The notes beneath the pieces are model-generated. The model was not told the origin of the DNA. It saw only the letters and a program-made list of their open reading frames with translations, and did no database searches. From positions 1 to 64,000 of the forward strand of contig CAWEZE010000001.1 in assembly GCA_963813485.1 (NCBI GenBank): 64,000 nucleotides of DNA, read 5' to 3'. The stretch comes from DASQUK01 sp963813485 (GTDB lineage: Bacteria > Actinomycetota > Acidimicrobiia > Acidimicrobiales > VFJN01). Every line of letters begins with the position of its first letter. Position 1 is the stretch's first letter. Below are positions 17,422 through 26,218 of this stretch, one piece after another. The translations under genes were made by a program, and so were the position numbers.

Positions 17422-18495
17422 ATGCGTTCCCCCAAGGACTTCTTCCGCCCGCTGGCGGTAGGTGCGCCCGCGCCCCTGCGGGAGATCCCCGTCCGGCCCT
17501 CTCGGATGATCCACTTCTTCCCGGCGTCGAACCCGAAGCTGGTGGCCAAGGTGCCGGACATGGCCGGCCAGGTCGACGTCCTGCTGGCCAACCTCGAGGA
17601 CGGTGTGCCCGCGGCCGACAAGGATGCCGCCCGGGCGGGGATGGTCGAGGTCGGCAAGAAGTGGAGCGCGCCCGACACCCAGCTGTGGACCCGGGTCAAC
17701 TCCCTCGATTCGCCGTGGGGGCTCGACGACCTCACCACCGCCGTTACCGAGGTCGGCGACGCCCTCGACGTCATCATGATCCCGAAGGTCGAGGGCCCCG
17801 AGGACATCCACTACGTCGACCGCCTGCTGGCCCAGCTCGAGGCGAGGACCGGGCTCACCGAGCCGCTGCTGGTGCACGCCATCCTCGAGACCGCCCGGGG
17901 CGTGGCCAACGTCGAGGAGATCTGTGCGGCCAGCCCCCGCATGCAGGGGCTCTCACTGGGGCCCGCCGATCTGGCCGCCAACCGCCGCATGAAGACCACC
18001 CGGGTGGGCGGCGGTCACCCTGGCTACCTGGTGCGCCAGGACCCCGACCCCGACGACCCGGACGCACCCCGCGCCACCTTCCAGCAGGACCTGTGGCACT
18101 ACACGCTGGCCCGCATGGTGGACGCCTGCGTGTCCAACGGCGTGCTGCCCTACTACGGGCCCTTCGGCGACATCAAGGACACGGTCGCCTGCGAGGACCA
18201 GTTCCGGAACGCCTTCCTGCTCGGATGTGTCGGGGCGTGGAGCCTGCATCCGGCTCAGATCGACATCGCCAAGCGGGTGTTCAGCCCGGATCCGGCCGAC
18301 GTGGCCCACGCCCAGCGGGTCATCGAGGCCATGGGCGACGGCACCGGCGCCATCATGCTCGAGGGCAAGATGGAGGACGACGCCTCGGTGAAGCAGTGCA
18401 AGGTGATCGTCGAGCTGGCCCACCAGCTGGCCGACCGGGATCCCGAGCTGGCCACCGCCTACGGCTTCGCCGCGACGGAGCGGGCGGACGGGTGA
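17422..18495 (+). CDS. mcl: Malyl-CoA/beta-methylmalyl-CoA lyase, Chloroflexus-like long form
   Basis: A 357-residue CoA-ester lyase of a different lineage from its neighbour. From family knowledge it has the hallmark segments of the multifunctional malyl-CoA lyase of the 3-hydroxypropionate bicycle: FFRPLAVGAPAPLREIPVRP, LANLEDGVPAADKDAAR, VIMIPKVEGPEDIHYVD, SLGPADLAANRRMKTTRVGG, QQDLWHYTLARMVDAC, YYGPFGDIKD and FRNAFLLGCVGAWSLHP. Expected reactions are cleavage of malyl-CoA and beta-methylmalyl-CoA, and possibly citramalyl-CoA. It overlaps the third lyase gene by 4 bp. The subtype assignment rests on remembered motif order, not a search. Confidence 0.85.
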   Translation: MRSPKDFFRPLAVGAPAPLREIPVRPSRMIHFFPASNPKLVAKVPDMAGQVDVLLANLEDGVPAADKDAARAGMVEVGKKWSAPDTQLWTRVNSLDSPWGLDDLTTAVTEVGDALDVIMIPKVEGPEDIHYVDRLLAQLEARTGLTEPLLVHAILETARGVANVEEICAASPRMQGLSLGPADLAANRRMKTTRVGGGHPGYLVRQDPDPDDPDAPRATFQQDLWHYTLARMVDACVSNGVLPYYGPFGDIKDTVACEDQFRNAFLLGCVGAWSLHPAQIDIAKRVFSPDPADVAHAQRVIEAMGDGTGAIMLEGKMEDDASVKQCKVIVELAHQLADRDPELATAYGFAATERADG

Positions 18496-19382
18496 GCGCC
18501 GTCGAGGAGGCTGCACTCCGGCCTCGGCGGTCGGTCCTGTACATGCCGGGCGCCAACGAGCGGGCGCTCGTCAAGGCGGAGACCCTGCCCGCCGATGCCC
18601 TCATCCTGGACCTCGAGGACGCGGTCGCACCCGACGCCAAGGCCGAGGCCCGCGACCGGGTGTGCGAGGCGGCGGCCTCGGGTCGTTACGGGCGCCGGGA
18701 GGTCACCATCCGCATCAACGGCGCCGGCACCCCCTGGCACGACGACGACCTGCGGGCGGCGGCGGCCGCCGGTCCGGCCGCCGTGGTGATCCCGAAGGTC
18801 GACTCGGCGGGCGCGGTGCACGCCATCGAGAAGGCGCTCGAGGCCAGCGGGGCACCCGACGCCACCGCCGTCTGGGCCATGCTCGAGACGCCGGTGGCGA
18901 CGCTGCGCGCCGAGGAGATCTGCGCCGCCTCCGAGCGGCTGACGGTGCTGGTGATGGGCACCAATGACCTCGCCAAGGAGCTGCAGGCCGAGCACGTTCC
19001 CGGGCGGCAGCCCCTGCTGGCGGGCCTCGGGCTGTGCCTGCTCGCCGCCCGAGCCACCGGGAAGGTCATCCTCGACGGCGTCTACAACGACGTCGCCGAT
19101 GCTGAGGGGTTCGAAGCGGAGTGCCGCCAGGGCCGCCAGCTGGGCTTCGACGGCAAGACGTTGATCCACCCCAACCAGCTCGAGCCCTGCAACCGGGTGT
19201 TCGCGCCGGCGGCCGACGAGGTGGAGCGGGCGGGCCGCATCATCGAAGCGTTCGAGCAGGCCCAGGCCGAGCGTCGCGGCGTGGTCACCGTCGATGGCCG
19301 CATGGTCGAGAACCTCCACGTCGACCAGGCCCGCCGCACCCTGGCGCTGGCCGCAGCCATCGACGCGCTCGAAGGCCGCTGA
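18492..19382 (+). CDS. CitE-like CoA-ester lyase (third paralogue)
   Basis: A 296-residue member of the CitE/citramalyl-CoA lyase branch. It reads RRSVLYMPGANERALVKAET, LILDLEDAVAP, TIRINGAGTPW, VVIPKVDSAGAV, WAMLETPVATLRAEEICA, VLVMGTNDLAKEL and GFDGKTLIHPNQLEPCN. Its GTG overlaps the TGA of the preceding lyase (GTGA), so the two are translationally coupled. Possible substrates are citramalyl-CoA, malyl-CoA or malyl-CoA thioester hydrolysis, as in human CLYBL or bacterial Mcl2. With the two upstream lyases it forms a three-gene set of divergent paralogues. Confidence 0.83.
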   Translation: MSAVEEAALRPRRSVLYMPGANERALVKAETLPADALILDLEDAVAPDAKAEARDRVCEAAASGRYGRREVTIRINGAGTPWHDDDLRAAAAAGPAAVVIPKVDSAGAVHAIEKALEASGAPDATAVWAMLETPVATLRAEEICAASERLTVLVMGTNDLAKELQAEHVPGRQPLLAGLGLCLLAARATGKVILDGVYNDVADAEGFEAECRQGRQLGFDGKTLIHPNQLEPCNRVFAPAADEVERAGRIIEAFEQAQAERRGVVTVDGRMVENLHVDQARRTLALAAAIDALEGR

Positions 19383-19437
19383 GCCCTGGCCGCGGGCAGC
19401 GCGACGGTTCGACGCCGTCGGGTTCGAACATCGTGGG

Positions 19438-20271
19438 TCAGCCAGGGGCAGGGAGGAAGTCGAGCAACAGAGCGGTCAGCTCGTCGGGCGCCTCGAGCGG
19501 GATCCAGTGCCCGGCCCCGTCGATCCGCTCGTAGCGCCACTCAGCCGTCACGTGGGCAGCAGAGCCGGTCATGTTCTCTTCCACGAGGGCCATGTCGTCC
19601 TTGCTCCAGATGCCCATCGTGGGCCGAGCGACCGGCGGCACCTCGAGCGCGGGCTCGACCAGCGCCGCCGGGGGGAGGTTCGCTCGATACCAGTTGAGGC
19701 TCGCCGTCAGCGCGCCGGGACGGGACAGGTCGGCGATCACCGCCTCGAGGTCCGGGTGGCGGCTCCACGACCGGAGGTTGGCGTAGTCGTCGTCCGAGAG
19801 CCAGCGCTCGGCGACGCCCTCGAACTGGAACAACAGCATGTACCAGGACTTCTCGCGCTGGGGGAAGCCGGCGGCGCGGAACGCCGCGGGGTGACCGACC
19901 GAAAGGGCGACGAGGTGGTCGACGCGATCGGGGAAGATGGCTCCGAACGCCCAGGCCACGGCCGCACCCCAGTCGTGCCCGACCACGTGGGCACGTTCGA
20001 TGCCCAGATGGTCGAGGACGCCGACCACATCGCCGAGGATGTGGGCAAACCCGTAGGCCGCGACGTCCTCCGGCCGGTCGGACGCGCCGAACCCCCGGAG
20101 GTCGGGCGCGATCGTGCGAAACCCGGCGGCGGTGAGGGCGGGCACCTGGTGGCGCCAGAGCCGGTGGGAGTCCGGCCAGCCGTGGAGCAGCAGGACGGCC
20201 GGGGCCTCGCGTTGACCCGCGGGCTCCTCGACCTGGACTTCGAGCTCGATGCCTTCGACTCCGATGCGCAT
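19438..20271 (-). CDS. Alpha/beta hydrolase, epoxide-hydrolase/dehalogenase type
   Basis: A 277-residue alpha/beta hydrolase. The oxyanion motif is LLLHGWPDSHRLW, the nucleophile elbow is VVGHDWGAAVAW with an Asp nucleophile (as in epoxide hydrolases and haloalkane dehalogenases), and the C-terminal catalytic His is in DGAGHWIPLEAP. The cap domain contains SWYMLLFQFEG. AGGAG lies about 10 bases before the ATG at 20271; a GTG two codons upstream is the alternative. It faces the CoA-lyase run convergently. Small hydrophobic epoxides or esters are likely substrates, otherwise unknown. Confidence 0.85.
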   Translation of the reverse strand: MRIGVEGIELEVQVEEPAGQREAPAVLLLHGWPDSHRLWRHQVPALTAAGFRTIAPDLRGFGASDRPEDVAAYGFAHILGDVVGVLDHLGIERAHVVGHDWGAAVAWAFGAIFPDRVDHLVALSVGHPAAFRAAGFPQREKSWYMLLFQFEGVAERWLSDDDYANLRSWSRHPDLEAVIADLSRPGALTASLNWYRANLPPAALVEPALEVPPVARPTMGIWSKDDMALVEENMTGSAAHVTAEWRYERIDGAGHWIPLEAPDELTALLLDFLPAPG

Positions 20272-20351
20272 GGTCACGATGCTCCTGTCCGAGGAAAGAC
20301 CTCGTCAATGCCCGGGGTCGACGATCCGGTGGTGCGGGGCTGGCCGCGCCG

Positions 20352-21218
20352 TCAGACGGCGGTGACGTTCCAGAGAATGGGCTGGCCGTCGGCGGCGATG
20401 GCGTCCCAGCGCTGGCGGGCGGCTTCCACTGTGGTGGGGTGGGTCAGGACCCAGAAGCGGCCGGTTCGAATGGCATCGACCACCTGCGCGGCGACGTCGC
20501 CGGGGTCCATGCCGCCGTCGATCAGGCCCTCGATCAGCGCCCGCACCATTTCGGGGTCGACGTCGACGCCGGGCACCGGACCCGACTCGACCGGTGCCAC
20601 GTCCGAGGGACGGTTCCGCTCGGTGTCGGCGATGTTGGTGCGCACCCACTCCGGGCACAGGACGGACACGCCGACGGCGCTGCCGGTGAGCTGGAGGTCG
20701 AAGTACAGCGACTCCGACAACGCCACCACCGCATGCTTGGTGGCGAAGTAGGGGGCCATCGCCGGGCCGGTGAGGATGCCGGCGGCCGACGCCGTGTTGA
20801 CCACGTGGCCCTCGCCCTGCTCGATCATCCGGGGCACGAATGCCCTGATGCCGCGTGCGACGCCGAGGAGGTTCACGTCGACGGCCCAGCGCCAGCGGTC
20901 GGCCGGCACCGTCCACGTGAGCCCACCCACCCCGACGCCGGCGTTGTTGCACAGGACGTGGACCGTGCCGAACCGCTCGAACGCGGCCGCCGCCAGGGCG
21001 TCCACCGCCTCGTCGTCCCGCACGTCGGTGAGGACCCCCAGGACGTCGTCGGCGCCGAACGCGTCGGCCAGCTCGGCGGTTGCCTTGTCGAGCGCGTCGC
21101 GCTCGACGTCCGCCAGCACCACCCGCATGCGTTCGCCGGCGAACCGCCGGGCCAGCGCCAGGCCGATGCCCGACGCGCCCCCGGTCACCACCGCCACCTT
21201 GCCCTCGAGGTCCTGCAT
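20352..21218 (-). CDS. Short-chain dehydrogenase/reductase
   Basis: A 288-residue classical SDR. The nucleotide-binding motif is VTGGASGIGLALARRF near the N-terminus, with an acidic residue in VVLADVERDAL favouring NAD(H). The NNAG motif is in VLCNNAGVGVGG, the catalytic Ser in NTASAAGI, and YFATK provides the Tyr/Lys pair. The C-terminal ~60 residues (EGLIDGGMDPGDVAAQVVDA) are typical of actinobacterial SDRs acting on lipids or steroids. ATG at 21218 places the glycine-rich loop at the usual distance from the start. Substrate unknown. Confidence 0.88.
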   Translation of the reverse strand: MQDLEGKVAVVTGGASGIGLALARRFAGERMRVVLADVERDALDKATAELADAFGADDVLGVLTDVRDDEAVDALAAAAFERFGTVHVLCNNAGVGVGGLTWTVPADRWRWAVDVNLLGVARGIRAFVPRMIEQGEGHVVNTASAAGILTGPAMAPYFATKHAVVALSESLYFDLQLTGSAVGVSVLCPEWVRTNIADTERNRPSDVAPVESGPVPGVDVDPEMVRALIEGLIDGGMDPGDVAAQVVDAIRTGRFWVLTHPTTVEAARQRWDAIAADGQPILWNVTAV

Positions 21219-21271
21219 CGTGGGGACGCTAGTGACGATCATGGCCACGGCACTAGCGGGGCAAGCGGCCA

Positions 21272-22003
21272 CTAGATGCCGAGCAGCTCGAAGGACACTG
21301 CCAAGCGCCCGCCGAAGCGCTCGGCCGTCGCCTCCGCCCATTGGCGGAGGAACACCTCGGGGTCCGGATCCCCCAACCCTGCCAGGTAGGCGGCATGGCG
21401 CCGCAGCGAGTCGACACCGACGTCGAACGTGGCGGTCACGTCGACGGCGTGCGTGGGCTGGGGTGAGGCGATGACCGCCAGGTAGCGCACACCCGACCAG
21501 GGCTCCAGCCCGTCGCCGCGCAGCTCGGGGAACACCCAGCGGTTGGTCGCATCGCGCACCGCGTCGATGGTGGCCAGCCCGACGGCCCGGTGGTCGGCCA
21601 TGTTGACGTAGGTGCCCCCGTAGCTCTCGCGGTGGTTGACGCTGATGACCAGCTCTGGCCGGTGGCGGCGGACGGCGGCAGCCAGGTCGCGCCTCAGCGG
21701 CAACCCGTACTCGATCGTTCCGTCGGGATGGTCGAGGAACTCGACGTCGGTCACGCCCACCACCGCGGCGCTGTCGCGCTGCTCGCTCGTGCGCACCCGC
21801 GCGCTCTCGGCGGGCTCCATCGAATCGATGCCCGCCTCGCCCTTGCTCGCGAGGACGTAGGCGACCCGCTTGCCCTGGCCGGTCCAGCGGGCGATGGCGG
21901 CGGCGCCCCCGTACTCGAGGTCGTCGGGATGGGCCATGACGGCCAGCGCCCGCTCCCAGTCCTCGGGGAACTCGGCGAGCTGTGGGCTGGCAGTGTCCGG
22001 CAC
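21272..22003 (-). CDS. PIG-L family deacetylase
   Basis: A 243-residue zinc-dependent N-acetylglucosamine-type deacetylase. The family motif AHPDDLEYG is at 24-32 (zinc ligands His25 and Asp28), SVNHRESYGGTYVN lies in the active site, and the second zinc-ligand region is MADHRAVG. A Shine-Dalgarno GGGGAGG sits 5 bases before the GTG at 22003, deciding the start over a TTG farther upstream. Actinobacterial members include MshB and Mca of mycothiol metabolism and antibiotic deacetylases. The specific role is undetermined, but detoxification of mycothiol conjugates is a reasonable option. Confidence 0.85.
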   Translation of the reverse strand: MPDTASPQLAEFPEDWERALAVMAHPDDLEYGGAAAIARWTGQGKRVAYVLASKGEAGIDSMEPAESARVRTSEQRDSAAVVGVTDVEFLDHPDGTIEYGLPLRRDLAAAVRRHRPELVISVNHRESYGGTYVNMADHRAVGLATIDAVRDATNRWVFPELRGDGLEPWSGVRYLAVIASPQPTHAVDVTATFDVGVDSLRRHAAYLAGLGDPDPEVFLRQWAEATAERFGGRLAVSFELLGI

Positions 22004-22100
22004 GCGGCCCTCCCCGAGGCGATGCGGTACCAACGAAGCGAGCCCGAGGCTATTGGTTCGTACCGCGGAACCGATCGCCTCGACCTCAGGCCTTGGGAAC

Positions 22101-23702
22101 TTATTGCCTCGCCGTCTCCACCAGCCGACGGGCGATGACCTTGAGGCAGAGTGTCTCGTCGGCGCCCTCGAAGATGGACAGGACGCGCGCGTCCACGAAG
22201 TAGCGGCTGACGGCGTACTCCTCGGCGTAGCCGTAACCGCCGTGGATCTGCATGGCCTCGCGGGTGACCCACTCGGCGGCCTTGCACACGTACGCCTTCA
22301 CCATCGCCGCCTCCATCGTCCCCTCGCCCTTGGCCATCAGGCGCGCCACGGCGTAGGCGAACTGGCGGGCGGCCTGGATGGTCACCGCCATGCGGGCGAG
22401 CTTGGCCTTGGTGAGTTGATAGTTGGCGATGGGCTGGCCGAAGACCGAGCGGTCGAGGGCGTACTGCCGGGCATCCTCGTACGCGGCCTGCATCACCCCG
22501 ATGGCCCGCGCTGCGGTCTGCAGCCGGCCGTTCTCGAAGCCGGCCATCTGCAGGTAGAAGCCCTTGCCGAGGCCCTCGTCGCCGCCGACCAGGCAGCCGT
22601 CGGCCACGAACCAGTCGTCGAAGGCGATCTCGTAGGAGTGCATGCCGCGGTAGCCGATGGTGTCGATCGGCCGGCCCTCCATACGGCCGCCACCCGGGGC
22701 ACCATCGGTCCCGGCGTCCTGCGTGAACTGGAAACCGTGGCCCTCGCCCCGCGGCTTGGGGACCACGAACAACGACAGGCCGCGGTGCGCGCGGGAACGA
22801 TCGGGGTCGGTGCGGGCCAGGAGCATCAGGACGTCGGCGCGGGCGCCGAACGTGCACCAGGTCTTCACGCCGCTGATGAGCCAGCCGCCGTCTGTGGGCG
22901 TGGCCATGGTGGTGATGGCCGCCACGTCGGAGCCGTAGTCCGGCTCGGTCACCGCCACCGCCGCCATGACCTCAGCGCTTGCCAGCCGGGGCAGCCAGTG
23001 CTGCTTCTGGTCTTCGGTGCCGCCCTTGACGAGGGCTCGGGTGAGGATCTCTGGTCGCGTGATCAGCGACCCGCCCACGCCCAGCGACCCCCGCGAGAGC
23101 TCCTCGGTGGCGACGACCATGCCCATGTAGTCGCTCTCGCCGCCGGCGGCGAACCCGCCGTACTCCTCCGGCACCGACAGCCCGAAGGCGCCGAGCTCGG
23201 CCAGCCCCGAGACGATCTCCTCGGGGATGTCGGCGTTGTGCCGGTGGACCTGCTCGGCGACAGGGCGGATCTTGTCGTCGGCGAACCGGCGGAAGGTGTC
23301 CCGAACCAGCTCGAAGTCGTCGTCGAGGTGGCCGGGGCCGGGACCGTCGATGGATGCGAGGAAGGCGGGGTCTCGGTGGGCGGCCACGAACCCCCGCGCA
23401 TCGTCGAGGGCGGTGGCCTCGAGCCCCCAGGCGGCCTCCCGGCCGTAGAGCCTGGCGGCCACGTCGGCCACGGCCTCGGCGGCGAAGGCGCACGTGATGG
23501 CCGCCTCGTCGCCGCCCTTGGCGCCGTAGTCGAGCAGCGTCCGGGCCGTCTCGACGGCGGCGGCCGCGTGGGCGAGGTCGTAGGCCACGACCTGGTCGCT
23601 GTCGACCGATCCGGTGGCGGCCAGATGGCCGAGCGCCCGGTGCACGGCGTCGCGGGCGAGCTCCACGGCGGACGCGGCGGCGTCGATGTCGGGCGCAGTC
23701 AT
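22101..23702 (-). CDS. mcd: Acyl-CoA dehydrogenase with N-terminal extension, methylsuccinyl-CoA dehydrogenase-like
   Basis: A 533-residue flavin acyl-CoA dehydrogenase, longer than the usual ~380. An extra helical N-terminal domain (about 1-140, with VVAYDLAHAAAAVETARTLL) precedes the standard fold: FGLSVPEEYGGFAAGG, AVAVTEPDYGSDVAAI, KTWCTFGARADVLMLLA, QAAYEDARQYALDRSVFGQP and AMQIHGGYGYAEEY. The extension and length are typical of methylsuccinyl-CoA dehydrogenase, which makes mesaconyl-CoA in the ethylmalonyl-CoA pathway. Finding it with a MaoC hydratase and malyl-CoA lyases supports that role. A branched-chain acyl-CoA substrate is the main alternative. Start ATG 23702. Confidence 0.8.
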   Translation of the reverse strand: MTAPDIDAAASAVELARDAVHRALGHLAATGSVDSDQVVAYDLAHAAAAVETARTLLDYGAKGGDEAAITCAFAAEAVADVAARLYGREAAWGLEATALDDARGFVAAHRDPAFLASIDGPGPGHLDDDFELVRDTFRRFADDKIRPVAEQVHRHNADIPEEIVSGLAELGAFGLSVPEEYGGFAAGGESDYMGMVVATEELSRGSLGVGGSLITRPEILTRALVKGGTEDQKQHWLPRLASAEVMAAVAVTEPDYGSDVAAITTMATPTDGGWLISGVKTWCTFGARADVLMLLARTDPDRSRAHRGLSLFVVPKPRGEGHGFQFTQDAGTDGAPGGGRMEGRPIDTIGYRGMHSYEIAFDDWFVADGCLVGGDEGLGKGFYLQMAGFENGRLQTAARAIGVMQAAYEDARQYALDRSVFGQPIANYQLTKAKLARMAVTIQAARQFAYAVARLMAKGEGTMEAAMVKAYVCKAAEWVTREAMQIHGGYGYAEEYAVSRYFVDARVLSIFEGADETLCLKVIARRLVETARQ

Positions 23703-23742
23703 GGCTGGGGACGGTATTCGGCAATCGCCGGAAACGCAGAAC

Positions 23743-24795
23743 TCAGCCGTCGCCGCCACTGGGGATGATCACGGCGGAGCCGGACTCCAGTGCCGACTCG
23801 AACATCTGGCGGTAGGTGTTGGTGATGTCGACGGCGTCGGTAGGAAATTCGATCTCGATCGACTCGTCGCCGTAGTCGAACAGGTCGAGCGCGTAGTCGA
23901 CGTCGACCGGAAAGGATGGGCCGCCCCCCACAGCGAGGTCGCCGTCGGGTCCAAGGGCTTGGGCCACGTCGTCGTGGTGGAATCCGAAGCTCACCCGCCG
24001 GACGAGGCCGTCGCGGTCGACCCAGACCTCGATCGGCACCGTGATGTCATTCATGACATCGACGCCTGCGAGCCCGGTGCCCTGCGCGGCAAACAGGTCC
24101 TCGAACGGAACCTCGGCCGCCAGCCCGGTGGCCGCCACGCCGCGGATCTCATCCTCGCCCAACTCCTCGACATCCTGGGCCTTCGTGACGACATCGACGA
24201 AGAGCCGCGGGACATGCGCCCCCGTGGCGCTCATGTTGTCCTGCAGCCCGGGCAGCAGCTCGGCGAGCTCGTCGATGTCGACGCGGCCCCAGCCGTCCCC
24301 CAGTTGGTCGGCGAGGTCGCCGAACGGTGTGATGGCGAAGCCGGCAGCCAGCTCCTTGATGGCGGTGAAAAACGGCATCCGCAGGTACAGGGTCGAGCCG
24401 TCGCCTGCGGTCTCCATGGAAAGATCGGCGCCGGCGTCGGCCGGAAGAAGCTCGCCGAACTGCACGCCGAACTGCGCGCCCAAGTCTTGACGGACGTGGA
24501 AGCGCTCGCCGTCCTGCTCACCCGTCTCGACCACGACCTCGTCGGCTCCCGCCGACGACATGCGCATCTCCGTGCGGTACGGCAGGCCTTGCGAGCGCTC
24601 CGCGGCTGCGGACAGGAACTCGGGCGTCGCCTCGTACTCGACATCGCCGACGACCACGTCTGCCGGATCTGCCTCCTGCACACAGGCAGTGGTACCCGCG
24701 GCGACAGTTGCCAGCGTGCCCAACGCCATCGCTCGGCAGCGGCGGCGCCCGCGGACCAGCTGCGTCCGTCGGGACGTCCGGTCCTCCGCCGCCAT
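23743..24795 (-). CDS. Putative lipoprotein (LppX/LprG-like impression)
   Basis: A 350-residue exported protein. A basic start with two Arg clusters is followed by a hydrophobic stretch and TTACVQ, giving Cys38 as the probable lipid attachment site. The mature part has repeated beta-strand-like segments (YRTEMRMSSAGADEVVVETG, STLYLRMPFF, PIEVWVDRDGLVRRVSFGF) resembling the half-barrel of LppX/LprG/DUF1396-type lipoproteins, which carry lipids across the envelope. That likeness is by architecture only. GGGAGG before the ATG at 24795 supports the start. It is divergent from the MaoC gene. Confidence 0.75.
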   Translation of the reverse strand: MAAEDRTSRRTQLVRGRRRCRAMALGTLATVAAGTTACVQEADPADVVVGDVEYEATPEFLSAAAERSQGLPYRTEMRMSSAGADEVVVETGEQDGERFHVRQDLGAQFGVQFGELLPADAGADLSMETAGDGSTLYLRMPFFTAIKELAAGFAITPFGDLADQLGDGWGRVDIDELAELLPGLQDNMSATGAHVPRLFVDVVTKAQDVEELGEDEIRGVAATGLAAEVPFEDLFAAQGTGLAGVDVMNDITVPIEVWVDRDGLVRRVSFGFHHDDVAQALGPDGDLAVGGGPSFPVDVDYALDLFDYGDESIEIEFPTDAVDITNTYRQMFESALESGSAVIIPSGGDG

Positions 24796-24854
24796 GGTGC
24801 CCCTCCCTTGCCGACGCTGGCCTGACCCTACTCGGGTCCCTACCGTGTCCCGCC

Positions 24855-25367
24855 ATGGCCACGATCGACCGCCCGTTCGGCCGCCACCTCGAGGACTTCG
24901 AGGTCGGCGACGTCTACCGGCACTGGCCCGGCAAGACGATCACCGAATACGACGACCACCTCTTCTGCATGATCACCATGAACCACCACCCGTTGCACAC
25001 CAACCAGTGGTTCGCCGAGAACGAGACCGTGCAGGGCCGCAACGTGGTCGTGGGCAATCTCGTGTACTCGTTGGTGCTGGGCATGTCCGTGCCCGACGTG
25101 AGCGGTGCGGCCGTGGCCAACCTCGAGGTCGAGGTGCTGAAGCACCCCAAGCCCACCTTCCACGGCGACACCATCTACGCCGTCACGCGGGTGCTCGACA
25201 AGAAGGAGACGTCCGACGGCAAGCGCGGCATCGTCACCGTCGAGACCAAGGGCATCAACCAGCGACAGGAAGAGGTCTGCACCTTCACCCGCCGGCTGAT
25301 GGTGTGGAAGCGGGATCATGCTCCTGCCCGCCACTATCCCTACGGCGACGAGGTCTTTGCCGAGTAG
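24855..25367 (+). CDS. MaoC-family hydratase, mesaconyl-CoA hydratase-like
   Basis: A 170-residue single hotdog-domain hydratase. It carries GKTITEYDDHLFCMITMNHH (the D-x4-H style (R)-hydratase catalytic region), then LHTNQWFAE, NVVVGNLVYSLVLGMSV, LEVEVLKHPKPTFHGDTIYA and a C-terminal TRRLMVWKR. I recognise this as the short MaoC protein that accompanies CoA-ester lyase and Mcd genes in the Streptomyces ethylmalonyl-CoA cluster, where it hydrates mesaconyl-CoA to beta-methylmalyl-CoA. The pairing with the lyases and Mcd-like enzyme upstream fits. Start ATG 24855. Confidence 0.82.
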   Translation: MATIDRPFGRHLEDFEVGDVYRHWPGKTITEYDDHLFCMITMNHHPLHTNQWFAENETVQGRNVVVGNLVYSLVLGMSVPDVSGAAVANLEVEVLKHPKPTFHGDTIYAVTRVLDKKETSDGKRGIVTVETKGINQRQEEVCTFTRRLMVWKRDHAPARHYPYGDEVFAE

Positions 25368-25420
25368 GCCCACTTGTCTCCTACTTGTATGCTTTGCCGG
25401 GAGCGACGAGGAGGCGGCCC

Positions 25421-26218
25421 ATGAGCGAACGGCTGAGGGATGCGGCCTTGGGGTTCGACAGCAACGCCGCCGCCTACGAACGGGCCCGCCCGTCGTACCC
25501 GGCCGAGGCGGTCGCCCACGTGGTGGGGCACGGGGCCATCGGTCCCGGCCGCCGAGTGATCGACCTCGCGGCGGGCACGGGGAAGCTGACGCGCCTCCTC
25601 GTGCCGACCGGAGCCCACGTCGTGGCCGTCGAGCCGGTGGCCGGGATGCGGGCGCAGCTGGCGGTGGCGCTGCCGGGGATCGAGGTGCTCGACGGCACCG
25701 CCGAGGACCTGCCGCTGTCCGACGACTCGGCGGACGCCGTCACGGTGGCGCAGGCGTTCCACTGGTTCGACGCACCGGTGGCTCTGGCCGAGATCCGCCG
25801 GGTCCTGCACCCGGGCGGCCACCTGTTCCTGATCTGGAACACCCGCGACCGGAGCCACGACTGGGTCCAGGCCTTCGGCGACATGCTGGTCGACGGGCCG
25901 GACCTCGAGCGGCCGTACGACTCCTACTACGACGTGGACTACGCGGCGCTGGTGGCGAGCGCCGGCGCCGGCGGGTTCACGCCCGTCGAACTGTGGACGC
26001 ACCAATGGGAGCAGCCGTGCGACCCGGACCTGCTGGTGGCCCGGGCCGAGTCGGTCAGCGTGGTCGGCGCGCTCGGCGAGGACCGGCGGGCCCGGGTGCT
26101 CGACCGCGTCCGCGAGCTTGCCCGCACCCACCCGGACCTCGCCGGCAGGCCCACGTTCGGGTTCCCCTATGTCACCCGCATCTACCGCTGCCGGACGACG
26201 GGAGCGACACGAGCGTGA
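25421..26218 (+). CDS. SAM-dependent methyltransferase (UbiE/Methyltransf_11 type), paralogue A
   Basis: A 265-residue class I methyltransferase. It reads FDSNAAAYERARPSYPAEAV, then motif I VIDLAAGTGKLTRLL, the acidic VVAVEPVAGMRAQL, motif II DGTAEDLPLSDDSADAVTVA, and QAFHWFDAPVALAEIRRVLH with PGGHLFLIWN. GAGGAGG 6 bases upstream fixes the ATG at 25421. The next gene is a paralogue and overlaps its stop by 4 bp. The 'AFHWF' subgroup methylates small molecules; the substrate is unknown. Confidence 0.85.
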   Translation: MSERLRDAALGFDSNAAAYERARPSYPAEAVAHVVGHGAIGPGRRVIDLAAGTGKLTRLLVPTGAHVVAVEPVAGMRAQLAVALPGIEVLDGTAEDLPLSDDSADAVTVAQAFHWFDAPVALAEIRRVLHPGGHLFLIWNTRDRSHDWVQAFGDMLVDGPDLERPYDSYYDVDYAALVASAGAGGFTPVELWTHQWEQPCDPDLLVARAESVSVVGALGEDRRARVLDRVRELARTHPDLAGRPTFGFPYVTRIYRCRTTGATRA

